Below, one piece after another: positions 27,551 to 35,306 of a DNA stretch of 64,000 bases (its first letter is position 1; the number at the start of each line of letters is the position of its first letter). Both the position numbers and the translations under genes were made by a program. Source of the stretch: Hallerella succinigenes (lineage in GTDB: Bacteria; Fibrobacterota; Fibrobacteria; Fibrobacterales; Fibrobacteraceae); contig NZ_PGEX01000001.1 of assembly GCF_002797675.1 (NCBI RefSeq), positions 124,001-188,000 of the forward strand, written 5' to 3'. A model generated the notes under the pieces. That model saw nothing but the letters and a program-made list of their open reading frames with translations, did not search any database and was not told the origin of the DNA.

Positions 27551-28303
27551 TTATTTCTTCCACACGTGTTCGCGGTGGTATTGCAGATACGGCAAGTGAT
27601 GGGCGTCTATCCAGCGGAGGTGCATATCGGGATAGATGCCTACCCTTTTCAGATTAGATTCATTCAGCTGAGACGATAGCATTATATTACCGGCATCGTC
27701 GAAGGAAACTAAACCTTTGTCAAAGAGTGCATCCAGGTTGGCGCTTAGAAGGAATCCATTGTACACGTCGAGGCGTTCTTCGGCGGAGCTACAATCCTTC
27801 CACGGCTTCGCGTGACTGGCACGAAGAATTTCTGGAATTGTGCAGTTGGTAACTGCACAAGCGCCTTTCCAGTAGTTCATTAAGGCTTCACGGTACACAT
27901 CTTGGCCAACACGCTGCTTGACGGTTTCCTCGGTTTCTGTTGCCGGTAGGCCTCCGGCGACAATCTGACGCCAACGAGTATTATATATATCAATCGGTGT
28001 CGGCGGCAAGGCAATGAACAGTTCTTGCATACGGCGCAGTACACGACGAAGCGATTCGTATTCGCGTTCTTGAACAATAAATTCTTGATCGTTGACATAG
28101 AAGGCGCCATTGATGCGGAGTTCGGCTTCATTGAATGAGGCAGTAAAGGTCACGTCCATTTCGTGGGCACAACACTTGACTGAAGCACGTTCGTTATGCG
28201 AAGCGCTACCCAGAGTGACGGTATCCGGGCCATCGGATTCCACGATGCTCCAGCCGCTATCGGCTCCGGCCTTTTTTATCAGTTCCCGTTCAGTAAAGGT
28301 CAT
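27551..28303 (-). CDS. HNH endonuclease family protein
   Basis: This 250-aa protein has a C-terminal HNH_2-type nuclease domain (about 145-215). The signature reads CAVTNCTIPEILRASHAKPW, followed by NGFLLSANLDALFDKGLVSF, as in many standalone restriction-like HNH proteins. The N-terminal half (SASHNERASVKCCAHEMDVT) has no recognised domain and might bind DNA or sense a target. It lies 34 bp downstream of the split putative toxin gene on the same strand, so it may be the last gene of that cassette. It could act as a nuclease effector or restriction enzyme; this is inferred from context. Confidence 0.82.
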   Translation of the reverse strand: MTFTERELIKKAGADSGWSIVESDGPDTVTLGSASHNERASVKCCAHEMDVTFTASFNEAELRINGAFYVNDQEFIVQEREYESLRRVLRRMQELFIALPPTPIDIYNTRWRQIVAGGLPATETEETVKQRVGQDVYREALMNYWKGACAVTNCTIPEILRASHAKPWKDCSSAEERLDVYNGFLLSANLDALFDKGLVSFDDAGNIMLSSQLNESNLKRVGIYPDMHLRWIDAHHLPYLQYHREHVWKK

Positions 28304-28337
28304 ACTAAGCAGCCCTTTCTAAAGAGTTGCACGCTAT

Positions 28338-28565
28338 TCAGACATATTGAATGTCTTCTGAAATACAATTTTCTGGAAATATTTTTCTTATTCTGTCGAA
28401 ACACCCGTTTCGTTGCCAGAAGCAAACCTGAATTTGGCGTTTTATATGATAAACGGCAGCATTTGCTTTATCAAAATGCAGTATTGGGTCTCCTCCTAAA
28501 TCCATTCCGCCTTCAGCTAATGTGCGAATAGAATCAAATTTTTTCGATGACGGATTACTTTTCAT
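28338..28565 (-). pseudogene. C-terminal part of split putative toxin
   Basis: This 75-aa reading frame (FDSIRTLAEGGMDLGGDPIL, then HIKRQIQVCFWQRNGCFDRI) overlaps the end of the upstream frame by 11 bp. Removing one base from the 8-nt A/T run at 28575-28582 would join the two into one protein of about 204 aa. Its pattern (a D-x-[VI]-R-x-[FL]-x-EG element and a terminal HIxIxVxN-like strand) is what I remember from the C-terminal half of a family of single-chain toxin-like proteins. It may be a frameshifted gene piece, a phase-variable gene, or a product of frameshifting. Confidence 0.55.
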
Positions 28566-28953
28566 CGAAGCTCGAAAAAAAATAAATTACCTCGCTTAAC
28601 AATTCTGGCTTACGGCTTTTACTCTTAACAAAAACTCCAATTATACGCTCAATCAACTCAATATGGTCAGGATTATCAACCAAATTAAGGCAACCTGCAT
28701 TATCACCATAGATATATTCAAGTGTGTAAATTGCGTAGGCTCCCCCGCAATGAGTTTTACCCCAATGGTGAGCATGACTTTTAAAACCTTCCCAAAAATA
28801 ATAACCATCCCCTAACCATGGTCGATAACCGATATGCCTTTTTTCATAATCAGTTATGGCGTTGGCTTGAGTAATCTGCTTGCTAAAAATAGGAACGCAC
28901 GATGTTACGTTCTGTGGAGGAGGCTCAGAGACGGTTTGATACAAGAGTGCCAT
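28555..28953 (-). CDS. N-terminal part of putative toxin (ADP-ribosyltransferase-like fold suspected)
   Basis: This is a 132-aa product containing GYRPWLGDGYYFWE and AYAIYTLEYIYGDNAGCLNL. A WLGxGxYFWE motif is typical of a family of small toxin-like proteins with a possible ADP-ribosyltransferase-like fold. The family link is from memory of sequence patterns and is uncertain. The ATG at 28953 overlaps the stop of the SecB-like gene (TGATG). The frame ends soon after an 8-T run (minus strand, 28575-28582), and the missing C-terminal half lies in the next frame. If it is a toxin, the cassette order is antitoxin, chaperone, toxin. Confidence 0.5.
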   Translation of the reverse strand: MALLYQTVSEPPPQNVTSCVPIFSKQITQANAITDYEKRHIGYRPWLGDGYYFWEGFKSHAHHWGKTHCGGAYAIYTLEYIYGDNAGCLNLVDNPDHIELIERIIGVFVKSKSRKPELLSEVIYFFSSFDEK

Positions 28954-29378
28954 CAATCAATCTCTGTTGTATTCTTCTTTACAAAATCCTTGATGCCAGA
29001 AAGGTTGGACAAAGGCAAAATAATGGCGCAACCAAAATTAGCCTGTTGAGAAACAAGACTTACGTAAGCGCGTAAATAAGGGTAAATGATGGCGATTCCA
29101 TTTGCATAAAAGAAGTCTGGAATGTCAGAAACTGTTTTTACAGATTCACCAAAAACATATTCACCACAACATTTGACTCTAAAAAATGGTTTTTCGACAC
29201 TTCCCGTAGATGCAGTAAATGTCACTTCCAATATTGCAGAATGCGAACTCTTGCTAAAAATACACTTCGGCCCAAAGTCCACCCTTATATTTTCGTTCGG
29301 AACAAATCCCTTTGATGTAAGGACAATATCATCGAACCAATAGCGTTTTAATGAAAAGGCAGGAGCTTGAGCTTCCAT
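28953..29378 (-). CDS. SecB-like chaperone
   Basis: This 141-aa protein has a SecB fold pattern: AILEVTFTASTGSVEKPFFR and a VKCCGEYVF strand in the middle, then FFYANGIAIIYPYLRAYVSL, corresponding to the FPYAREcI helix region of SecB, and ILPLSNLSG matching the LAPVNFDAL end. Standalone SecB-like proteins occur as the chaperone of toxin-antitoxin-chaperone (TAC) modules, where they fold and protect an unstable antitoxin. Here the gene is flanked by overlapping small genes on both sides (TAATG and TGATG), strong evidence for coupling. An export function unrelated to a TAC is the alternative. Confidence 0.8.
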   Translation of the reverse strand: MEAQAPAFSLKRYWFDDIVLTSKGFVPNENIRVDFGPKCIFSKSSHSAILEVTFTASTGSVEKPFFRVKCCGEYVFGESVKTVSDIPDFFYANGIAIIYPYLRAYVSLVSQQANFGCAIILPLSNLSGIKDFVKKNTTEID

Positions 29379-29629
29379 TAGGCAACCATCACATAGCAAG
29401 GAGCGTTGTAATCAGATTCAACAGATAAAGATACATTGGAATAAGCATTTGCCGCTAAAGACGACAAAAAACAACCATGCATTGTATCAAGAGATAAATC
29501 AAAACCAAACGATTCGCCATTATCTCTTTCTTTTGCCATAGAATCAACAATCGAGTCAAACTCGGTTTGGCTCATCGAATCGAGATATCTTTCAAAATTA
29601 TTCAAGAGTTCTTCGTATTCGGGCTTCAT
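29378..29629 (-). CDS. Small acidic protein, candidate TAC antitoxin
   Basis: The 83-aa product (MKPEYEELLNNFERYLDSMS...) is acidic and probably helical at the N-terminus. It ends in a hydrophobic tail, SVESDYNAPCYVMVA, that could serve as a chaperone-addiction segment. No family was recognised. The ATG at 29629 has GGAG six bases upstream, which decides it over two upstream in-frame ATGs. It is the first gene after a strong promoter and overlaps the SecB-like gene by one base. Assignment as antitoxin rests on position only. Confidence 0.45.
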   Translation of the reverse strand: MKPEYEELLNNFERYLDSMSQTEFDSIVDSMAKERDNGESFGFDLSLDTMHGCFLSSLAANAYSNVSLSVESDYNAPCYVMVA

Positions 29630-29702
29630 TTTAGCTCCAGTTGTTCCTTTTTTCATGACAAAAATACAAAACATTCGAAAATGCAGACGATTGTTCTTAA
29701 TC

Positions 29703-29731
29703 ATTATCGCCTAAAAAACTGCTTTTGTCAA
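29703..29731 (-). promoter_or_regulatory. Sigma-70-type promoter of the SecB-like cassette
   Basis: On the minus strand TTGACA (29726-29731) and GATAAT (29703-29708) are separated by exactly 17 bp. Transcription would start near 29696, giving a 5' leader of about 67 nt before the small acidic gene. This lets the cassette be expressed independently of the methyltransferase operon just upstream. Confidence 0.75.
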
Positions 29732-29761
29732 CACTTTTTTTGTTTTTTCACCTCTTTCTAC

Positions 29762-32700
29762 TTAATTCATCTTGTCCCAGGCTTCGAGGACGAGGCGTTG
29801 GGTGCGGTATTCGCCGTAGGTGGAGAGTTCGGCGTCGCGGAGGACGCGGAAGGTTTCGCTGGGATAATCGTCGCCCATGACGGTTTTGGGGTCGAGGATG
29901 TATTCGAGGTCACGGCGGGATAGGCCGTAGAGTCGGGCGAAGTAGGCATCGAGTTCGGCGCGAAGCTTGGCGCGGTGAGCATCTTCGAAGACGATGGGCG
30001 GAATGGAGGCCGGATCGAAGTTATTTGCGGCAAGGGTTTCGATGTCGGTGCCGGTTGGCAGATCCTTGTGCTGGGCAAGGATGTGCTTGCGGAGGTCCAC
30101 GCTAGCGTCGTTCCAGAGTGCACGTGCCCATTCGACGATGTCGGTAGCGGTATAGGTCAAGGCGAATACACGTGGAACGATAAAGTTTACGGCCATTTCC
30201 GTATAGGTAGACGGAGGCAACACAGGCGTTTGTTTCATATAAAAGTAACTGAAATTTGCGCCACCCAATTTATAACGAACAACAAAGTCGCACGGCAATG
30301 TAGACATATTTGCTAACAAACATGCTTGAAGACACGCTTCAAAGTTACATGCGCTAAAGAGCAATAACGAATCTCCAGTTCCACATAAAGGTAAAACGGT
30401 AGCAATCATCGTTCGGCTATCAACAGCACGAGCTATCTTCCTATATCCCATCAGATACTTGGGGCAGTATTCTTCGGCGGCAGCGAGCAAGTTCTGCACG
30501 ATATCGCCACTCTTGGCGGCATCGAGATAGACCTTCTGCAACTTGGCATCCGATTCCGTCATAGCAAGGCGCTGGCAGAGTTCACGCAGTTTCGGTCCAT
30601 CCTCTTTACGCAAAGCTGCAACTACAGAGGAATCAAGACTGGTAGCGCGGAGCACGGTTTCGGTATAGGGCACCCAGTATTCAGGCTGGGCCGCAAAATT
30701 AACGTCGGCCTTCTGTTCAGCGGAAACATCTTCAGGGTCCTTTTCGGCAAGGAACGTCGCCCAGCGGTGATCCATCTGGTGCATCATCTTGGCTTCGTAC
30801 AGCGGAAGCATAGGCTTGCCATCGGGACCATTGCCGGGAGCCTTCGCAAAGAAATTACTTGCAGATGTCATATTATACATCTGTTGGAAGGTGATATTCC
30901 ACGGATTACCGTTCTTTTCATCGGATTCACGGATAAATACGCCCGCCTTGCGGTATATCTTCTTTGCAAGTTCGGCATCTTCCTGGCTTCGGAACACGGG
31001 GCATGTGTGCGTATTCGGGTTAATCAAGTCAAAGTCTTCCGCCGTCATCGAGAAATGGCGTCGTTTGTCTTCGAGTTCGGGCACGTTCTTGAGGAAGAAC
31101 GCAAAGTCGCCCGGCGTGTTTCCGGCAGCAATCGTCAGCAAGCAGAACTTGAACATTCGATGCACATTGGGGAATATGCCTTCCTTGTTTTCGAAGTCAT
31201 AGAGACTACGCAACATTCCCTTGGAGGCGATTTCACCAAAGAATTCCTTGGTCGAGTCGTCAGTCGCAATTCCCGAGGGGCACACAAACCCAGCGGTTCC
31301 CCATCCATTGCGAAGACGCAAGTTAAGTTCAGCGAATTTTGAATATAGGTTTACCTTGCCATAAGAAGTCAAGGGGAAACGTCCACTATTCCCATAGTAA
31401 GTGTTTTCCGCTTCCATGGCATGTTTCCTAATCTCGTACAACGCATAGATTTGCGGACGTTCCTTCTTTAACTCATCTATGGCAATCTTGCGATCATTGC
31501 CGTTCAAAGCGGCAATTTCTGGCAACAAGTTCGCAAAGAACTCGATTTCCTTCAATTCTGACACATCCCACGGCGGATTACCCACCACGCAGTCAAAGCC
31601 ACCCTTAGCAAACACTTCTGGGAACTCCACCGGCCAATGGAAAAACGAGTATTCCTCGCTCAGCTTGGCTGCAAGTTCACGGATACCTTGCTTACTTTCA
31701 TCAAGGTCGTTCATCACGTCGTAAACATCTTCGCTAGTCGGAATTGACAACGGATCCGTCTTTCGAGCGAAAAATGCCGCCGTATAGAGATCGCAAGCGA
31801 GCTTATTCTTCACATATACACTGTCTTGCTGTAACTTCTCGTAAAGTTCGCGTTTCCGTTCTTCAGCCTTGATATCGTCATTTGGCAATGCTTCAATCTG
31901 CCTGGTCAGCGCCACCAGACGGTCGTTCGTAATGGGGTTCTTCTTTTCGAAGGCGCTAATCTGCCCCTTGCCACCGCGTTCCTTTTCGTTCGACTTCTTG
32001 AGCAAGGTGCATACGGCCTTGTCGTCGCCGGTAAGCGCCGTATATGCCGCCGATGGCATACCATTGTTCAAAACCTTGAGATCGAACACACCTACAAGCG
32101 AGTTCCCATGCTTGATATGGTGATTCAGGAACGAGAGCGGCTTGCCCGGTTCATAACCTTCGAGCCAAAGCGCGGTGCGAGCCAGTTCCACAGCCATTTC
32201 GTTCAAGTCTACACCGTAAATGCAGTTGGTAATCACATCGCGGAGCGCCTTACGGTAAGTTTCGGCGGTTGCACTCTCCCCCGTCTTTTCAAGGCGCTTT
32301 TCGCTAAGGACTTCAGCCAAGCGGCGGCTACCGGCAAGCAAAAAGTGCCCAGAACCGCTGCCAGCGTCAATCATACGGAAATCAAGGATGGCGCGTTCGT
32401 AATCCGGCGCACGGTTTTCCTTACGGGCAAGGTCTTCTTCGGCCTTGAGCTTCGCTTCGATGGCGGGTTCAAGAGCCGTCTTGATAAGGCTCTGAACAAG
32501 GCTAGCATCGGTATAATAACTACCGCTGAGCTTACGGGCGTTACCCTTGGTCGAACCGTCTTCGATAATGCCATCTTCGTCGCCCACGCCCACGAAACTG
32601 AAGGTCTTGGCCTGTAAATCCACATGCGGCACAAGTTCCAACAGACTCTCGTAAACGGAGCCGAACTCTTCGGTGCCCATATTACGATAATCGGTAAAGG

Positions 32701-33940
32701 TCTTCACCCCGTCGATATCGTTCCAGCGGAGCTGACGGATGGCCTTCATCAGGTGTTCATTGTCAAGTTCGCACGCATCCAGTAGCGGACACTGGTCAGC
32801 CTTGAACAGACCGCCAAGCGGCATCAAGTCCAGATTATCGTTGCCTTCCTGGAATGCCTTATAGACCACCTTCACGCCATGCCAGAGGTCGATATAGCGG
32901 TCGGTACGGATAGCCTTTTTGACGCGTTCAGCCAAGCGGTGGACGCTGTAGCCAGTCCAGTAAAGTCGATGGGCGTTACGGAATCTGGGTTCAAGTTCCG
33001 CGTCGGTGCCGGATTCGCTCGGATGGGCAAAAATCAGGCCGCGTTCTTCGATAGTGCTAAGGAAGAGGAATCGGTAAACTTCGCGGAGTAGCGCCTTGTA
33101 GAACACCTGAACGGTATAGGGAGCACCGTCCGGGCGCTTGCCTTCGGCAAGGGAGTTCAGAAGCACATTGTTGCCGGGGCCTTCGGTCTTCAGGAATCCG
33201 GCGCCAAGGTATAGGAGAGCGTTCGTCACGCCGGTACGCAGACCTTCACGCACACGCGTACCCTGCAATATGCCTTCGGTACGCCACTGTTCCCATACGT
33301 TCACGCGACTAGCCTGCATAAAGCACCAGAACGCCACAAAATCAGGATAACGGTCTTCCTTGAGGATGGATTCGATATTGAACGAGAGGTAGCTGGGACG
33401 GACAAGGCTTTCGCTGTCGCGGAGCAGGCGGAGTTCACGCCCATTGGTGACAATCGCCCAAGTGCAAGGTTCACTTGCGTTCAGGAACATCTGGGCTAGC
33501 GCATAGCCGCTCTTTTTGCGGCTAGTCACGCCTTCGATGGTGAAACGGGCATCGGCCTCGTCGAGCGAGAGGTCTGCTGGCACAATCACGAGCGGGACAC
33601 TCGGCGTCACGTAGGTCGTCACCGGGTATTTCACGCCGCCGATTACGGCTGGCTGTTCCTCGGTAATACCGGTATAGTCGAGAGCGGTACCGAAAAGCTG
33701 AAAGACGAAATTCTTGAGACTGTCAAACGAGGCATTCTTGGAGGCGTATTCGGCATAGAGCGCCTTCGCAATACTGAAGGCGCGGCTGGTCTGGTCGCTG
33801 AACTTGATTCCCGGAGGCAAGTTGTAGTCTTTTTCGGACTGGGCCGAGCACTTGCGCTGGGCAATCTGGGCGATACTGTCGCTTACAAAGAGGGAACCGA
33901 CCAAGTCAATTGTCGAAAATTCAATTTGGTTCTTTTTCAT
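29762..33940 (-). CDS. Large class I adenine-specific DNA methyltransferase (DrmMI/PglX-like)
   Basis: This 1392-aa protein has the SAM-binding motif I MIDAGSGSGHFLLAG (about 523-537) and the catalytic motif IV VVGNPPW (about 785-791) of N6-adenine methyltransferases of the Eco57I/PglX kind, with GVDLNEMAVELA between them. The long N-terminal part (1-480) and the C-terminal target-recognition-like half show no nuclease motif I can identify. Proteins of this size and architecture are the modification subunits of class 1 DISARM (DrmMI) and of BREX (PglX). The start overlaps the stop of the upstream ATPase gene (ATGA). Here it would mark host DNA for a helicase-based defence system; this role is inferred. 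Confidence 0.88.
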   Translation of the reverse strand: MKKNQIEFSTIDLVGSLFVSDSIAQIAQRKCSAQSEKDYNLPPGIKFSDQTSRAFSIAKALYAEYASKNASFDSLKNFVFQLFGTALDYTGITEEQPAVIGGVKYPVTTYVTPSVPLVIVPADLSLDEADARFTIEGVTSRKKSGYALAQMFLNASEPCTWAIVTNGRELRLLRDSESLVRPSYLSFNIESILKEDRYPDFVAFWCFMQASRVNVWEQWRTEGILQGTRVREGLRTGVTNALLYLGAGFLKTEGPGNNVLLNSLAEGKRPDGAPYTVQVFYKALLREVYRFLFLSTIEERGLIFAHPSESGTDAELEPRFRNAHRLYWTGYSVHRLAERVKKAIRTDRYIDLWHGVKVVYKAFQEGNDNLDLMPLGGLFKADQCPLLDACELDNEHLMKAIRQLRWNDIDGVKTFTDYRNMGTEEFGSVYESLLELVPHVDLQAKTFSFVGVGDEDGIIEDGSTKGNARKLSGSYYTDASLVQSLIKTALEPAIEAKLKAEEDLARKENRAPDYERAILDFRMIDAGSGSGHFLLAGSRRLAEVLSEKRLEKTGESATAETYRKALRDVITNCIYGVDLNEMAVELARTALWLEGYEPGKPLSFLNHHIKHGNSLVGVFDLKVLNNGMPSAAYTALTGDDKAVCTLLKKSNEKERGGKGQISAFEKKNPITNDRLVALTRQIEALPNDDIKAEERKRELYEKLQQDSVYVKNKLACDLYTAAFFARKTDPLSIPTSEDVYDVMNDLDESKQGIRELAAKLSEEYSFFHWPVEFPEVFAKGGFDCVVGNPPWDVSELKEIEFFANLLPEIAALNGNDRKIAIDELKKERPQIYALYEIRKHAMEAENTYYGNSGRFPLTSYGKVNLYSKFAELNLRLRNGWGTAGFVCPSGIATDDSTKEFFGEIASKGMLRSLYDFENKEGIFPNVHRMFKFCLLTIAAGNTPGDFAFFLKNVPELEDKRRHFSMTAEDFDLINPNTHTCPVFRSQEDAELAKKIYRKAGVFIRESDEKNGNPWNITFQQMYNMTSASNFFAKAPGNGPDGKPMLPLYEAKMMHQMDHRWATFLAEKDPEDVSAEQKADVNFAAQPEYWVPYTETVLRATSLDSSVVAALRKEDGPKLRELCQRLAMTESDAKLQKVYLDAAKSGDIVQNLLAAAEEYCPKYLMGYRKIARAVDSRTMIATVLPLCGTGDSLLLFSACNFEACLQACLLANMSTLPCDFVVRYKLGGANFSYFYMKQTPVLPPSTYTEMAVNFIVPRVFALTYTATDIVEWARALWNDASVDLRKHILAQHKDLPTGTDIETLAANNFDPASIPPIVFEDAHRAKLRAELDAYFARLYGLSRRDLEYILDPKTVMGDDYPSETFRVLRDAELSTYGEYRTQRLVLEAWDKMN

Positions 33941-35208
33941 CTGAGTATTTCCGAGTTCAGCAAAAATTCAATCAGGTTCACGTGAAGGATTCCGTCCGTA
34001 TCGCGGAATGTCTCGGGGATGTCGTTCTGGACGATGATTTTCGAGAAGAAATCCTTGGCGAGTTTTAGCGAATCGAGTTCCGCCTTGATTTTTTCGTCGG
34101 TGTTCATCTGCCAAGCCGACTGGATGTAGATACGCTTGTCGCCGTGGTTTACTACAAAATCGATTTCCTTTTGGACCCTTCCACCTTTATTCCTATCAAC
34201 AACGACACCCACATCTACCGAGTAGCCTCGCGAAACGAGTTCGTTATAGACAATGTTTTCCATCAAGTGACCGGAATCAATCTGACGGAAATTCAGTCGG
34301 GCATTGCGCAGCCCCACATCGGTAAAGTAATACTTGTTCGGGTAATCGAAGTAATGCTTGCCTTTGACATCGTAGCGTTTGGCCTCGCTTACGATAAAGG
34401 CATCTTCACAGTAATCGATATAGTCGCTTACTGTATTCACGCTCAATTTTTCGTTTTTGACGCTCTTGAGTGCATTCGTGATGTTGGTCGGGTTCGTAAG
34501 GGAACTTATCTGGGAACTGAGATTATCCAGTATGTTTCCAAGAATGTCGGAACGCGCCACATTATTGCGTTCCACGATATCCTTGATATAGACTTCATCG
34601 AAAAGCGATGCGAGATACTGCTTTTGCTGCTCCGAGTTTTTCAGTTTCAGCAAATAAGGCATTCCACCGTAAAGCATATAGGCGTCGAAATCGTCGCGGA
34701 CATGCCCGGCCCTGTACCCGTGAAATTCGGCAAAGCTCAGCGGATAAACGTGTATTTGCGATGCGCGGCCACGAAATTCTGTCGCGATGTCCTTGGAAAG
34801 CATCTTCGAGTTGCTGCCCGTGACATAGACATCCAGATTCTCATAGTCCTTGAGTTCGTTCAACAAATCGTAAACGGTGATTTCGTGCCCAGCATTGTCG
34901 GGATCCGGAACAGAATAGCAGAACTGGATTTCGTCGATAAACAGATAATACTTTTTACGGCGGTCCTTTATTTGCGATTCCACGTATTCGGCAAGGACTA
35001 CCGGGTTCCTGAACTTCGCGAACTTGCGTTTGTCCAGTTCAAGCATAATGATGTTCTCTGCCCTGGAGCCATTTTTCAACAGGTAGTCGTAAAAAAGATG
35101 GAACAGGAGCGTCGATTTTCCACAACGCCTGATACCTGTAATGACCTTGATCTGGCCATCCCACATGTAATCGACAATCTTTTTTAGATACCGTTCGCGA
35201 TCAATCAT
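33937..35208 (-). CDS. AAA-family ATPase with DUF4143-type C-terminus
   Basis: The 423-aa protein has a Walker A GIRRCGKST (about 25-33), Walker B YLFIDEIQ, and sensor VTGSNSKML. The C-terminal region is typical of AAA_14/DUF4143 proteins (YYFTDVGLRNARLNFRQ, LMENIVYNELVSRGYSVDVG, and the nuclease-like EIDFVV). The start at 35208 is fixed by GGAGG five bases upstream. It is embedded between the SNF2 and methyltransferase genes and overlaps the latter by four bases, so it appears to be part of that operon rather than a chance neighbour. Standalone members of this family are common and poorly understood. Confidence 0.85.
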   Translation of the reverse strand: MIDRERYLKKIVDYMWDGQIKVITGIRRCGKSTLLFHLFYDYLLKNGSRAENIIMLELDKRKFAKFRNPVVLAEYVESQIKDRRKKYYLFIDEIQFCYSVPDPDNAGHEITVYDLLNELKDYENLDVYVTGSNSKMLSKDIATEFRGRASQIHVYPLSFAEFHGYRAGHVRDDFDAYMLYGGMPYLLKLKNSEQQKQYLASLFDEVYIKDIVERNNVARSDILGNILDNLSSQISSLTNPTNITNALKSVKNEKLSVNTVSDYIDYCEDAFIVSEAKRYDVKGKHYFDYPNKYYFTDVGLRNARLNFRQIDSGHLMENIVYNELVSRGYSVDVGVVVDRNKGGRVQKEIDFVVNHGDKRIYIQSAWQMNTDEKIKAELDSLKLAKDFFSKIIVQNDIPETFRDTDGILHVNLIEFLLNSEILR

Positions 35209-35306
35209 TAACGCCTCCATCCAAGCGAAGTCTTGACTGAAAAGTTACGCCAAAAATGGCAAAAGAATTCAGGCATAATATAATAAAAAAGACTCGCCAC
35301 AGGTCA

